Made by a program: the position numbers and the translations under genes | Origin: Rheinheimera pacifica | GTDB taxonomy: Bacteria > Pseudomonadota > Gammaproteobacteria > Enterobacterales > Alteromonadaceae | Length of the DNA: 64,000 bases | NCBI RefSeq assembly: GCF_024809855.1 | Contig: NZ_JANUEM010000013.1 | Coordinates: forward strand, 62,001 to 126,000 | Direction: 5' to 3' | The notes under the pieces: model-generated | What the model saw: only the letters and a program-made list of their open reading frames with translations | Database searches by the model: none | Told to the model about the DNA's origin: nothing | In this document: positions 46,565 to 55,940 of the stretch, piece by piece | How the letters are laid out: each line of letters starts with the position of its first letter | Numbering within the stretch: the stretch's first letter is position 1

Positions 46565-48106
46565 ATGCAACTTAAAAGTGCCAAACCTGCTTTGCTGGTG
46601 TTTGCGGTTCTGCTGGTGCAGGCAATAAGTTTTGCCGCTACCTCCTCTGCCATACTGGCATTAACGCTGGCTGCTATCATGCTGTTACTGTTTTTCTACT
46701 GGCCGGTAGCTGCAGTACAACCGGCTAGTGACAATAATAATGAAGCACTGGCAAAAACCGCAGATAATATTACCGAAGCCACGTCAAAAATGGCCATTGG
46801 TGCAGCTGAAGTGTCGTTTTATATTGATAGCCTGATTAAAGATATTCAGCACAGCGGTGATGACAGCAGCAAAATTGCTGACGTGAGTAACCGCCTGGCC
46901 AGCACCGGCAACGAACTTACCCGCTCGCTGCAAAGTATTGGTAGTGCGCTGCAGCAAACGGCAGCCGCATCGCAACAGGCCGATAACCTGCTGGGATCCG
47001 GCGTCAACAATATTAAAGCGCTGGTTAGTGCTGTCAGCGACGCTGCAGTGCAACTGGCCCAGCTACGCAGCAGCAGCGACAATATTCAACGTATTACTGA
47101 CGTCATTAACTCCGTAGCCGAACAAACCAACTTGCTGGCGCTAAACGCAGCCATTGAAGCAGCCCGTGCCGGTGAGCAGGGCCGTGGTTTTGCCGTGGTA
47201 GCCGATGAAGTAAGAACGCTGGCAGGCAAAACAGCTACCGCTACTAAAGATATTGCCGCTATGCTCAGTGATATCCGCGACCAAAGCCAGCATACTGCCA
47301 GCCAGATGAGCCAGCTACAACAAGCCGGTGAGCAGGTGCAGCAAGAACTGTTGCAGGTTGCTGCTGGTTTTAATGATATAAACCAGCAAATAAGCACTTC
47401 TTCGCAAACATTAGGCCAGATTGAACAGGTAAGTACTGATCTGGAACATACCAGTGAACAACTGGCCCACTCCATCGGAAATATCAGCCAGGCGCTGAAA
47501 ACGATTGGCCAGAAAGGTAACTCGGTAGCACAGCAGGCGATAGAACTGTCGGTAGAAACTGAAAGTGTTTACCGCGAACTGAGCACGCTAAGTGAACACA
47601 GTTTTTTCAGCCCTATACTGGCCGAGGCCAGGCAAGCGGCAGATGCGATTGGCCGGTTGTTCAGCCAGGCAGTTGCCGATGGCCGCCTGAGTATGGAAGC
47701 GCTGTTTGCCGAGAAATACCAGCCGATAACCGGCAGCAATCCGCCAAAGTTTCATACCGGTTATGACAGCTTTACTGATCAGTTTTTACCGGCAATACAA
47801 GAGCCGGTATTAAGCCGGCATAGCAATGTGCTTTATGCCGGAGCGGTGGATCGCAAGGGGTATTTTCCTACCCATAACAAAAAATTCAGCCAGCCATTAA
47901 CCGGCAATTACGACAAAGATTTACTGCAAAACCGTACTAAACGCATTTTTAGTGACCGCACCGGCAGCCGCTGTGGCAACCATACCGAAACCATGCTACT
48001 GCAAACCTATAAACGCGATACCGGCGAGATCCTGCATGATTTATCAGTGCCCATCATGATAAACGGCAAGCACTGGGGTGGTTTTCGTATTGGCTTTAAA
48101 CGCTAA
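46565..48106 (+). CDS. Methyl-accepting chemotaxis protein with C-terminal cytoplasmic sensor domain
   Basis: 513 aa from the ATG at 46565 (GGGA 6 bp ahead; TTG at 46544 is unlikely). Two adjacent membrane helices (about 8-26 and 30-48) leave no periplasmic domain. The signalling domain has the conserved tip [21 protein letters not shown] followed by [16 protein letters not shown]. After it comes a domain of about 150 residues with [47 protein letters not shown] and [11 protein letters not shown], shared by a class of MCPs and probably Cache-like. It senses an intracellular cue. Preceded by the 127-bp repeat. Confidence 0.88.
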   Translation: MQLKSAKPALLVFAVLLVQAISFAATSSAILALTLAAIMLLLFFYWPVAAVQPASDNNNEALAKTADNITEATSKMAIGAAEVSFYIDSLIKDIQHSGDDSSKIADVSNRLASTGNELTRSLQSIGSALQQTAAASQQADNLLGSGVNNIKALVSAVSDAAVQLAQLRSSSDNIQRITDVINSVAEQTNLLALNAAIEAARAGEQGRGFAVVADEVRTLAGKTATATKDIAAMLSDIRDQSQHTASQMSQLQQAGEQVQQELLQVAAGFNDINQQISTSSQTLGQIEQVSTDLEHTSEQLAHSIGNISQALKTIGQKGNSVAQQAIELSVETESVYRELSTLSEHSFFSPILAEARQAADAIGRLFSQAVADGRLSMEALFAEKYQPITGSNPPKFHTGYDSFTDQFLPAIQEPVLSRHSNVLYAGAVDRKGYFPTHNKKFSQPLTGNYDKDLLQNRTKRIFSDRTGSRCGNHTETMLLQTYKRDTGEILHDLSVPIMINGKHWGGFRIGFKR

Positions 48107-48126
48107 ACCGGGCCTCAGCCCGGTTT
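48105..48126. terminator. Bidirectional terminator between MCP and mlaA
   Basis: Perfect 9-bp stem AAACCGGGC and GCCCGGTTT with the loop CTCA, beginning in the MCP stop codon region and lying between converging genes. A and T ends serve both strands. Confidence 0.8.
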
Positions 48127-48132
48127 ATGTAC

Positions 48133-48906
48133 TTACAGATCGTCGAGTAAATCATCAAAGATGCTTTCATCCACTTCAGGCTCTTCCTGCTTTGGCGGAT
48201 TACCATCATATATTTTAAACAATTGGTGCTGATAATAAGATTCTTTGACAAACGCATAAGGATCAAGTGACTCGTCCAGCATCTTCTCCATCGACATCAG
48301 CTGCTCACGGCTATCTAATGCATTGATAGCCGCTCTGGTAAGGGTAAGCGGCGTATTTAGCAGCCCCAGCGGAAAATACAGGTTATCAACCAAACCACCT
48401 GCCGTACCCCGCACAGTGGTAGGGCCAAGCGCCGGTAACATCAGGAAAGGGCCGTCACCCACACCCCATACAGCTAGTGTCTGGCTAAAGTCTTCATCCT
48501 GCTCTACCAGGCCAATTCGGGTTGCAACATCAAATAAACCAAACAGACCAAGTGTGCTGTTTACCAGAAAACGCCCTGCGCTGATAGCCGCGCGGTCTGG
48601 TTTTGCCTGCAGGGCTCCATTTACAAAACTGGCTGGCTCACTGAGGTTACTGGCCACATTCACTAAGCCTTTTCGCGCAGGCTTGGGAACTACTGTCATA
48701 TAACCTACCGTTGCCGGACGCAGCAAATACGTGTCCAGAATGTCGTAGTTAAAGTCCCACAGCGGCCGGTTAATAGTTTCTAACGGATCACGGCTATCCC
48801 GGTAATTATTGTGCTGCTGGGTTTGTGCATTATCAGGTTTACTTGCACAGCCGGTAACCAGCAGCATTAACGGCAATAACACGGCCAAACACGACGATTT
48901 ACGCAT
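48133..48906 (-). CDS. mlaA: MlaA (VacJ) outer-membrane phospholipid lipoprotein
   Basis: 257 aa. Lipoprotein signal with lipobox LVTGC (Cys20), then RDPLETINRPLWDFNYDILDTYLLRP, the MlaA signature, NLSEPASFVNGALQ, and FGVGDGPFLMLPALGPTTVRG-like residues (WGVGDGPFLMLP). It removes misplaced phospholipids from the outer leaflet with OmpC-type porins and passes them to the Mla system. The acidic tail DESIFDDLLDDL is typical. It is the last gene of the ccm operon, 1 bp after ccmI; ccm-mlaA linkage is common in gammaproteobacteria. Confidence 0.95.
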   Translation of the reverse strand: MRKSSCLAVLLPLMLLVTGCASKPDNAQTQQHNNYRDSRDPLETINRPLWDFNYDILDTYLLRPATVGYMTVVPKPARKGLVNVASNLSEPASFVNGALQAKPDRAAISAGRFLVNSTLGLFGLFDVATRIGLVEQDEDFSQTLAVWGVGDGPFLMLPALGPTTVRGTAGGLVDNLYFPLGLLNTPLTLTRAAINALDSREQLMSMEKMLDESLDPYAFVKESYYQHQLFKIYDGNPPKQEEPEVDESIFDDLLDDL

Positions 48907-48907
48907 A

Positions 48908-50110
48908 TTAAGGTTCCAGTTTTAACGAAACAGAAAGCAAGGGATCATCAGAAAACGATAAAACATCTGAAGCCGTTTGAATATCACCAGGGCGCTGTTC
49001 TACAGTACCAGACAACGACATACGGGCAACAACCTGCACCTTATCAGCATTAGCCAGACTCCAGCCAGGCTGCATTGCCATTTGTTCAGTAAGCATCAGT
49101 TGCTGCTCACCGGAAGGTAAAGGAATACGTTGTACTGCCAGAGGCAATGCCGCCCCCTCCACCGCTTTAGCAAACAAAAACAGGCTGGCATTCGGATTAG
49201 CCTGTTTTAATGCCGGGTCAACATACAATGTAACGCTAATCTGGCGCCCTTGCGGCATTTCATCAATATTAAGCTCGTCTAAACGCTGCTGCACCACAGC
49301 ATAGCGCGGGTCATTTGTTGGTAATTGTCTTAATAAAATCTGCCAGGCGCTGGCGGCTTCGGTAACATCGCCTTTTTCATAGGCAATCAGCGCCATCAGT
49401 GATAAGGCATCAGTATTTTCTGTATCACGGCTTAATACTCTGGCTACTGCGCGCCCGGCTCTGGCCAGGCTGTCGTCATCACCCAGCAGAATTAATGCCT
49501 GCGCATAACTAAGTAACAACGGTGCGCGCTCCGGCGTTAGCTTAAGTGCTTTTTCAAAAGCAGCAACAGCCTGCTCCAGCACACCCTGCGACATGCGGAT
49601 ACGGCCCAGCAACATCCAGGCTACGGCATCATCGCCTTCGTTAGCTAAGCGGGTGCGCAGTGCTAATGCAAACAGCTCCACTTCCTGATCTGATAACGGT
49701 TCGCCCTGGTTCAGCAAGGCCCGCTCACCATATTGAGATAAATTTTGCTGGGCCTGCTGCCATTGCTGCAACTGGCGATAATGCCCGGTACTGGCATAGA
49801 CACCGGCCACTATCAGCAAAGTAAGCACTAACAGCACTAACGGCAAACGCCAGTTCGTGCGGCTGTTATCTGTTTGCGCTAACTGCTGCTGTTGCAGCAA
49901 AAACTGGCTTTTCAGTTCCTGCGCCGCACTGTCAAAGTCCTGCTCGGCCAGCTCACCGGCATCACGTGCCAGTGCCAGCAACTGCAGGCGTTCTTCAAAT
50001 AGCTGGGCCGGAGTTTGCAATGGTAATTCTGTACTACGCCGGGGCCAGAACAACACTGTTGCGCTTAACAATAACATCAATACAGCAGCAGATAACAACG
50101 GCCACATCAT
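48908..50110 (-). CDS. ccmI: Cytochrome c biogenesis protein CcmI
   Basis: 400 aa. Two N-terminal membrane helices (about 2-22 and 90-110) around the LQLLALARDAGELAEQDFD segment, then TPR repeats (DDAVAWMLLGRIRMSQGVLEQAVAAFEKAL) and a C-terminal periplasmic domain. CcmI chaperones apocytochrome c to the heme ligation complex CcmF-CcmH. It overlaps ccmH by 4 bp. Confidence 0.93.
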   Translation of the reverse strand: MMWPLLSAAVLMLLLSATVLFWPRRSTELPLQTPAQLFEERLQLLALARDAGELAEQDFDSAAQELKSQFLLQQQQLAQTDNSRTNWRLPLVLLVLTLLIVAGVYASTGHYRQLQQWQQAQQNLSQYGERALLNQGEPLSDQEVELFALALRTRLANEGDDAVAWMLLGRIRMSQGVLEQAVAAFEKALKLTPERAPLLLSYAQALILLGDDDSLARAGRAVARVLSRDTENTDALSLMALIAYEKGDVTEAASAWQILLRQLPTNDPRYAVVQQRLDELNIDEMPQGRQISVTLYVDPALKQANPNASLFLFAKAVEGAALPLAVQRIPLPSGEQQLMLTEQMAMQPGWSLANADKVQVVARMSLSGTVEQRPGDIQTASDVLSFSDDPLLSVSLKLEP

Positions 50111-50565
50111 GGCTTTTTACTCCGGTAACGTTTAATCAGCTGATCCAGCTCAGTATTTAACTCGCTTTTAGTATCAGCATTATGTTGTGGCTGCCGGCTA
50201 CGGCGGTAAATTGCCGTACCGAGCAACAATGCCAGCATCAGCACCGGGGCTAACCACAACCACAGCGTATAGCGGTTCAGTGGCGGCTGATAATGCACAA
50301 AATCGCCGTAGCGGTTAATCATGTAATCTAATACCTGCTGCCGCTCCTGGCCCTGACGTACCAGCTCGTAAGTTTTTTGCCGCATATCTACTGCCACTAT
50401 GGCATTAGAATCAGCAATATTCTGGTTCTGACACTGCGGGCAGCGTAGCTCTGCCGTTAAGCTGCGGTATAAATCACGCTGGCTGTCGTTATCAAACTGC
50501 AATAACTCCTGCGCATTCAGTGCACCGCTTAACAGCAATATTACTGTCGCAATCAGGTATTTCAT
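50107..50565 (-). CDS. ccmH: Cytochrome c biogenesis protein CcmH
   Basis: 152 aa from the ATG at 50565, which overlaps the ccmG stop by 4 bp and gives a proper signal peptide (YLIATVILLLSGALNA). The heme-ligation motif LRCPQCQNQNIADSNA with CxxC follows, then a membrane helix (LWLWLAPVLMLALLLGTAIY) and a basic cytoplasmic tail. It keeps the apocytochrome CxxCH cysteines reduced. Confidence 0.94.
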   Translation of the reverse strand: MKYLIATVILLLSGALNAQELLQFDNDSQRDLYRSLTAELRCPQCQNQNIADSNAIVAVDMRQKTYELVRQGQERQQVLDYMINRYGDFVHYQPPLNRYTLWLWLAPVLMLALLLGTAIYRRSRQPQHNADTKSELNTELDQLIKRYRSKKP

Positions 50566-51134
50566 GGCTGGCTCCACTGCTGATACAGCGGTGCCAGTTT
50601 GGCGCGCCATATTCGCGGGTTAATATCACCAATATGATGTGCCCGTACGATGCCGTCAGCGTCTACCAAAAAGGTTTCGGGTGCGCCGCTAACGCCTAAA
50701 TCCAGCGATAAACTGCGCTCTAAATCAAGAATATTAAACTGGTAAGGATCGCCGTTTTGCTGCAGTTTTTGCGCTACGTCCTGCTGCAATGTTTTAAGAT
50801 TAAAAGGTGTATCAAAGGTAGGATCGCGCGGCAGCTCATAGTACAGGCCAACAATTTTAACCCCTTGTTTGCGCAGCTCGGTAAGATAACCCAGCTCAGC
50901 ATTACAGGTTGGGCACCAGGTTCCCCAGACATTAAGCAAAAAAGTTTCGCCGTGCAGTTGCTGTGGCGTCCAGATCTGTTGCGGCTGCATCAGATCTGCC
51001 AGCGCAAATTCAGGCAGCGCTTTATTCAGGCTGGCTGATTCACGTTCACGCGGATCAGAAAACAAGCCACTGAGCAAAAATACCGTCAGCAGCAAAAACA
51101 GAGCCAGCGGGACATAAAAAAACAGCTTACGCAT
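50562..51134 (-). CDS. ccmG: Thiol:disulfide interchange protein CcmG/DsbE
   Basis: 190 aa membrane-anchored thioredoxin. N-terminal helix (FFYVPLALFLLLTVFLLSGLF), thioredoxin fold with active-site WGTWCPTCNAEL, and GVSGAPETFLVDADG, the cis-Pro loop typical of DsbE. It reduces the CcmH/apocytochrome thiols. Overlaps ccmF by 8 bp. Confidence 0.95.
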   Translation of the reverse strand: MRKLFFYVPLALFLLLTVFLLSGLFSDPRERESASLNKALPEFALADLMQPQQIWTPQQLHGETFLLNVWGTWCPTCNAELGYLTELRKQGVKIVGLYYELPRDPTFDTPFNLKTLQQDVAQKLQQNGDPYQFNILDLERSLSLDLGVSGAPETFLVDADGIVRAHHIGDINPRIWRAKLAPLYQQWSQP

Positions 51135-53094
51135 TAGCTACCTCCTGCTTGATTGCCGGTGGCGTTTTCCGCCGGTAACGTTTATCTGCCAAGGCCAGTA
51201 AAGCGCCTAATGACATCAGCAAGCCTCCGAGCCAAATCCAGCGCACGAAGGGTTTAACCTGAATACGCAGCGCCCAGGCATTGCCGGGTAATTCTTCCCC
51301 CAACGACACATACAAGTCACGGCTTAAACGGGCATGTACCGCAGCTTCAGTCATAATGGTGCGCTGAATACGGTAAAAACGTTTCTCAGCATGCAAATGC
51401 GTTATATAGCGGCCATCTTTGCGCACATCAAGCTCTGCAGCCTGGCCACCATAGTTAGGCCCGTCCAGATCATACACGTCTACCAGCGTAAACTGATAAC
51501 CGGCCAGTGTGGCAGTATCGCCTTCCTCCATCCGTACATCGCGCTCTTCGGTGTAGGTTTTGGTCATAGCAACACCAATCACCAGCACAGCAAAGCCAAT
51601 ATGTGCCAATGTCATGCCATAGTGGCTGGCATTAAGTTTGGTCATACCCTGTGTTACTGAACCGAACTGGCGCATGCGTAACATTACCTCTGCCAGTGCC
51701 GATACGCCCACCCAGGCTCCCAGTAACATGCCAAGTAACGCCAGGTTAGCCTGCACACTTTGCATACTGGCCAGCACACCAAGCGCCAGCACCAAAGACG
51801 CTACAGCTACCAGGCCAAGCGGTTTAACCAAAGGCGTAAACTGTTGCTGCTTCCAGCGTACCCATGGGCCTAAGCCCAGCATCAGTGCAAACGGGATGGT
51901 TAAATAGTAAAACATCTGATTGAAAAACGGCTCGCCGATAGAAATAGAGCCTAAACCCAGTTCTTTATGGAATAACGGAAATAACGTTCCGAGAAACACA
52001 ATTAAGCAAGCCGTCAGCAGAAATATATTATTGCCCCACAGCACCATCTCGCGCGAAAACAGCTGATAGCGCGCCTGCGAGCGGACAGAATTCATCCGCA
52101 TGCCGTACAACAACAGCGAACCGCCTACTACCAGCAGCAAAAATACCAACAGGTACATGCCCCGGCCCGGATCAGTAGCAAATGAATGCACTGACACCAA
52201 TACGCCAGAGCGGACTAAAAAGGCTCCTACCAGGCTAAGCGCAAACGCAGCCAGTGCCAGTAGCACTGTCCAGCTTTTAAAGGTGCCGCGTTTTTCAGTT
52301 ACCGCCAAACTGTGAATTAATGCTGTACCTGCCAGCCAGGGCATAAAAGAAGCGTTTTCTACCGGGTCCCAGAACCACCAGCCGCCCCAGCCCAGTTCGT
52401 TATATGCCCACCAGCTACCGAGCATGATACCCAGCGTAAGAAATAACCAGGCCGCTAATGCCCAGGGCCGTACCCAACGCGCCCATACACTATCAAAGCG
52501 GCCGCCCATCAGTGCAGCTATAGCAAAGGCAAAGGCCACAGCAAAGCCAACATAGCCCATATACAATGTAGGCGGGTGCATGATCATGCCAAAATCCTGC
52601 AACAGCGGATTCAGATCGCGCCCCTCAACCGGGAAAAACGGCAGGCTGCGCTCAAACGGATTGGACATAAACAACGAAAAAGCGATAAAGCCGACGCAAA
52701 TAATACCTAAAATGCCCAGAATACGGCCCAGCAGCAATAAAGGTAAGGCTTTGGAAAACTGGGCAACTAAGGCTGTCCAGCCTGCCAGCATCAGTACCCA
52801 TAACAGCATAGAGCCTTCGTGCGAGCCAAAGCTGGCAGTGATCTGGTAATACCAGGGCAAGGTGGTGCTGGAGTTTTGCGCGACGTTAACTACAGTAAAA
52901 TCGTTAGTACGAAAGGCATAAATCAGTGCCAGCATTGCCAGCAAACAAAACAAAAACTGGCCTAAAGCCAGCGGTTTGGCCAGCAACAACATACGCTGGT
53001 TAGCGACAAAGCTGCCATACAAGGGCAAAATTGCCAGTAACAGCGAAAGTGCAAAGGCAAATGTCAGCGCCAGCTGACCGGCTTCAACAATCAT
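51127..53094 (-). CDS. ccmF: Heme lyase subunit CcmF
   Basis: 655 aa, about 15 membrane spans. The periplasmic WWD tryptophan-rich motif is GGWWFWDPVENASFMPWL; conserved histidine loops are in MIMHPPTLYMGYVGFA and SVHSFATDPGRG. It accepts heme from holo-CcmE and ligates it to cytochrome c together with CcmH. Complete. Start overlaps the ccmE stop by 1 bp. Confidence 0.97.
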   Translation of the reverse strand: MIVEAGQLALTFAFALSLLLAILPLYGSFVANQRMLLLAKPLALGQFLFCLLAMLALIYAFRTNDFTVVNVAQNSSTTLPWYYQITASFGSHEGSMLLWVLMLAGWTALVAQFSKALPLLLLGRILGILGIICVGFIAFSLFMSNPFERSLPFFPVEGRDLNPLLQDFGMIMHPPTLYMGYVGFAVAFAFAIAALMGGRFDSVWARWVRPWALAAWLFLTLGIMLGSWWAYNELGWGGWWFWDPVENASFMPWLAGTALIHSLAVTEKRGTFKSWTVLLALAAFALSLVGAFLVRSGVLVSVHSFATDPGRGMYLLVFLLLVVGGSLLLYGMRMNSVRSQARYQLFSREMVLWGNNIFLLTACLIVFLGTLFPLFHKELGLGSISIGEPFFNQMFYYLTIPFALMLGLGPWVRWKQQQFTPLVKPLGLVAVASLVLALGVLASMQSVQANLALLGMLLGAWVGVSALAEVMLRMRQFGSVTQGMTKLNASHYGMTLAHIGFAVLVIGVAMTKTYTEERDVRMEEGDTATLAGYQFTLVDVYDLDGPNYGGQAAELDVRKDGRYITHLHAEKRFYRIQRTIMTEAAVHARLSRDLYVSLGEELPGNAWALRIQVKPFVRWIWLGGLLMSLGALLALADKRYRRKTPPAIKQEVANA

Positions 53095-53579
53095 TAATAG
53101 CTCCCGCTGGCAGGTTGCTGCTGTGACGGCGGCACATGCCGGATACCTTTTAAGGCTTCGGCAACTTCCGGCGGCATGTATTCTTCATCGTGCTTGGCAA
53201 GCACCTCAGATGCTTTAATGGTTGTGGCATCCTGCAACACGCCTTGTGCCACTATGCCCTGCCCCTCACGAAACAAATCCGGCAGAATACCTTCGTAGAT
53301 CACAGTAACCAATGGGCCGGTATCAACCAGATCAAAACTGACTTTCAATGACTCAGGATCACGCTTTACTGAGCCGGCAACCACCATACCGCCAATACGC
53401 AGGCGCTGGCCAACCTGAGGCTTTATTTTATCTTTACCCAGACCATCCACTAACTGCGAGGGTGTATAAAATAAATCGATATTCTGCTGCAGAGCATAAA
53501 GCATGGCTGCTACGGCGCCGGTGAGTAAACCAATAACCAACAAAATGGCGAACAGGCGTTTCTGACGTCTTGGCTGCAT
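53094..53579 (-). CDS. ccmE: Heme chaperone CcmE
   Basis: 161 aa from the ATG at 53579, which shares a base with the ccmD stop; the longer open frame upstream lies inside ccmD and is not coding. Single N-terminal membrane helix ([20 protein letters not shown]), OB-fold periplasmic domain, and the covalent heme-binding His in [14 protein letters not shown]. Carries heme from CcmC to CcmF. Confidence 0.95.
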   Translation of the reverse strand: MQPRRQKRLFAILLVIGLLTGAVAAMLYALQQNIDLFYTPSQLVDGLGKDKIKPQVGQRLRIGGMVVAGSVKRDPESLKVSFDLVDTGPLVTVIYEGILPDLFREGQGIVAQGVLQDATTIKASEVLAKHDEEYMPPEVAEALKGIRHVPPSQQQPASGSY

Positions 53580-53779
53580 TAGTCTGTTTGCTCCTGATAC
53601 TGCTGAAGGCGTTTTTCGCGGGCCAGCTTTGCACTGAGCTGGCGCTTGAATTGTTTGTGCTGGTACTGACTGTACCAAACTAAGGCAGCCAGCATGATAT
53701 AACTGCTGCCAAAAGATAACCAGACAAAGAGGCCATAACCGCCCATTGCCCAAAATTCTGCCCATGACTGAAAATACAT
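53579..53779 (-). CDS. ccmD: Heme exporter protein CcmD
   Basis: 66 aa with a single membrane helix ([23 protein letters not shown]) preceded by AEFWAMGG and followed by a basic tail. Small CcmD links CcmC, CcmE and CcmAB for release of holo-CcmE. Identified by size, topology and place between ccmC and ccmE. Confidence 0.92.
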   Translation of the reverse strand: MYFQSWAEFWAMGGYGLFVWLSFGSSYIMLAALVWYSQYQHKQFKRQLSAKLAREKRLQQYQEQTD

Positions 53780-53781
53780 AT

Positions 53782-54516
53782 TTAGTCTCCTGCCATTGCT
53801 TTAACCCAGGGCCGGTGCTGCTCGTTTACCAGTATTGCCGTACGCAGCCGCATACACAGTAACGCCAGCATTAATATTTTAAATGCCAGTATGCTGATCA
53901 ACAGTGGCCATAACATGCTTGGATCAATCGACGGTTTGGCAAACTTGGTTATAGACGCCCCCTGGTGCAAAGTGTTCCACCACTCTACTGAGAAATGAAT
54001 AATAGGCAGGTTAATAACCCCCACCACAGCCAGCAAAGAGGCAACCTTAGCCCCGGTTTGCCGGTCTGAGAACGCGCCGCTTAACGCTATTACGCCAAGA
54101 TAAAGAAACAACAGAATAAGCTCTGACGTTAAACGGGCATCCCAAACCCACCAGGTTCCCCACATCGGTTTACCCCAGGCCATACCGGTTATCAGTGCTA
54201 TTGCTGTGTATACCGCACCAATAGGCGCAATAGCCAGCACCGACCACTGTGCTACTTTTACCTGCCACACCAGTGCAGTAAAAGCAGCTATCGCCATAGC
54301 CGAATAAGTGCCCATCGACATAATGGCCGCGGGTACATGCAAATGAATAATGCGGTAACTGTCGCCCTGCTGGTAATCGGGCGGTGTAAATGCCAGGCCC
54401 CAGATATTGCCAAGCAGCAGCAATAGCAGCGCAGCACCCATTAACCAGGGCATAAGGCGGCCACACAGGTGGTAAACGGTTTCAGGCTTAGCGTAAGGAT
54501 GCAACCATTTAAACAT
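53782..54516 (-). CDS. ccmC: Heme handling protein CcmC
   Basis: 244 aa, six membrane spans. The WWD motif is [20 protein letters not shown]; conserved His in [13 protein letters not shown] and [15 protein letters not shown]. It binds heme at the periplasmic face and attaches it to CcmE. 2 bp upstream of ccmD and 1 bp after ccmB. Confidence 0.97.
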   Translation of the reverse strand: MFKWLHPYAKPETVYHLCGRLMPWLMGAALLLLLLGNIWGLAFTPPDYQQGDSYRIIHLHVPAAIMSMGTYSAMAIAAFTALVWQVKVAQWSVLAIAPIGAVYTAIALITGMAWGKPMWGTWWVWDARLTSELILLFLYLGVIALSGAFSDRQTGAKVASLLAVVGVINLPIIHFSVEWWNTLHQGASITKFAKPSIDPSMLWPLLISILAFKILMLALLCMRLRTAILVNEQHRPWVKAMAGD

Positions 54517-54517
54517 A

Positions 54518-55183
54518 TCAGCTCACATTTATTTTCAGTGCACTGGTTACCGCAACCGGTACCAGTGCCAACGCAAATAACAACATAGCCAGCATCACGG
54601 CCAGCTGTCCGTGATACGGCAGCGCCATACCGGCCGCCTCCATCGCCGCACTGGCGAATATCAGCAGCGGAATATACAGCGGCAGAATCAGTAGTGCCAG
54701 TAAAATGCCACCTTTATCGGCCGACACCGTAAGTGCTGCGCCCAGCACACTGAGCAAACTCAGCAGCGGCGTGCCTAACAGCAAAGTTAGTACCATAGCA
54801 GTAAAGCTGGCCATATCAACGTTAAGCAACAGGGCAACCAAAGGCGATAGCAACACCAGAGGCAAACCGGTACTTAGCCAGTTGGCCAGTAATTTGGCCA
54901 GCACAAAAGCTAACAGCGGCTGGCGTGACGCCACCAGTTGCTCTACCACTCCGTTACGGTAATCATCTTTAAACAGCCTTTCGGCGGCCAGCAGTACACT
55001 AAGCAATGCTGCTATCCAGATCACTCCGGGTGCAATAATACGTAGCAAATTTGGCTCAGGCCCAACGCCCAGCGGAAATAAACTTAGCACAATAACAAAA
55101 AACAGTACCGGGTTTAGCCAGTCAGCTTTTTGTCGTGCCAGCAGGCGCAATTCGCGCTTTAAAAAAGGTCCCAGAGTTACCAT
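54518..55183 (-). CDS. ccmB: Heme exporter permease CcmB
   Basis: 221 aa, six membrane helices; LFFVIVLSLFPLGVGPEPNLLRIIAPGVIWIAALL and RLFKDDYRNGVVEQL are characteristic of CcmB. With CcmA it forms the ABC unit that releases holo-CcmE from CcmC. Overlaps ccmA by 7 bp. Confidence 0.96.
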   Translation of the reverse strand: MVTLGPFLKRELRLLARQKADWLNPVLFFVIVLSLFPLGVGPEPNLLRIIAPGVIWIAALLSVLLAAERLFKDDYRNGVVEQLVASRQPLLAFVLAKLLANWLSTGLPLVLLSPLVALLLNVDMASFTAMVLTLLLGTPLLSLLSVLGAALTVSADKGGILLALLILPLYIPLLIFASAAMEAAGMALPYHGQLAVMLAMLLFALALVPVAVTSALKINVS

Positions 55184-55875
55184 CGGTACGCCAGCTCCAC
55201 GGTATTAAGGCCGTCATACACCATACTAAGCGGCTGGTGCGTGGTAAGAATAATAGCGCCGCCACAGGTTAAATGTTGCAGAAAAAACTGCTGCAACATC
55301 GCAATAGCTGATTGATCCAGTGCAGTAAAAGGCTCGTCTAAAATCCACAGCTGGCTGCGGCTAAACCACAACCGCGCCAGCGATACCCGCCGTTGTTGCC
55401 CGGCGGATAACATACGACAAGGAATATCTTCCAGCCCGGCCAGCCCGAGTGTTGCCAGCAGAGCAAAATCATCTGCCTGCGGCAACCCGGCAGCCGCGCG
55501 CCAGAATGCCAGATTTTCCAGTGCCGTTAATTGCTCATGAATACCGCTATGGTGGCCGATATAACACAGGTTGGTGGCGTAATCTGTGGCAACATCAGCT
55601 AAGAGCTTTTGGCAATAAAACAATTGCCCTTCGTCAGGCGCAGCCAGGCCAGCAAGCAACCGCAACAAAGAGCTTTTACCGGCGCCATTTTTACCGGCTA
55701 CCTGTAACAGCTCACCGGCGTGCACTTGTAACGACAGTTGCTCAAACAGCACTCTGTCTTGCCGGATACAGCTAAGTGACTGAGCCTGCAGCAGCAACTG
55801 GCCAACTGGTACGGAAAAGGGCTGATGTTTAATCACTGGCCTCTGGCTATCGACGATAGGAAAAATTGCGCGCAT
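55177..55875 (-). CDS. ccmA: Heme exporter ATP-binding protein CcmA
   Basis: 232 aa as read from the ATG at 55875. Walker A GKNGAGKSSLLRLLAG, signature MLSAGQQRRVSLARL, Walker B LWILDEPFTALD, H-loop TTHQ. The first 25 residues have no family counterpart; a GTG at 55836 (codon 14) is an alternative start. First gene of the ccmABCDEFGHI-mlaA operon, divergent from the fliK-like gene with about 65 bp between. Confidence 0.95.
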   Translation of the reverse strand: MRAIFPIVDSQRPVIKHQPFSVPVGQLLLQAQSLSCIRQDRVLFEQLSLQVHAGELLQVAGKNGAGKSSLLRLLAGLAAPDEGQLFYCQKLLADVATDYATNLCYIGHHSGIHEQLTALENLAFWRAAAGLPQADDFALLATLGLAGLEDIPCRMLSAGQQRRVSLARLWFSRSQLWILDEPFTALDQSAIAMLQQFFLQHLTCGGAIILTTHQPLSMVYDGLNTVELAYRW

Positions 55876-55940
55876 ATTACCATATTGGCGTCATAATACG
55901 AATGCAGCGACAGTACACAGCAGAACAAAACAGGCAAAAT

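Noticed and set aside
53580..53765. N-terminal extension of ccmE
   Set aside because: It runs through ccmD in another frame; the ATG at 53579 gives the normal CcmE length and membrane helix.
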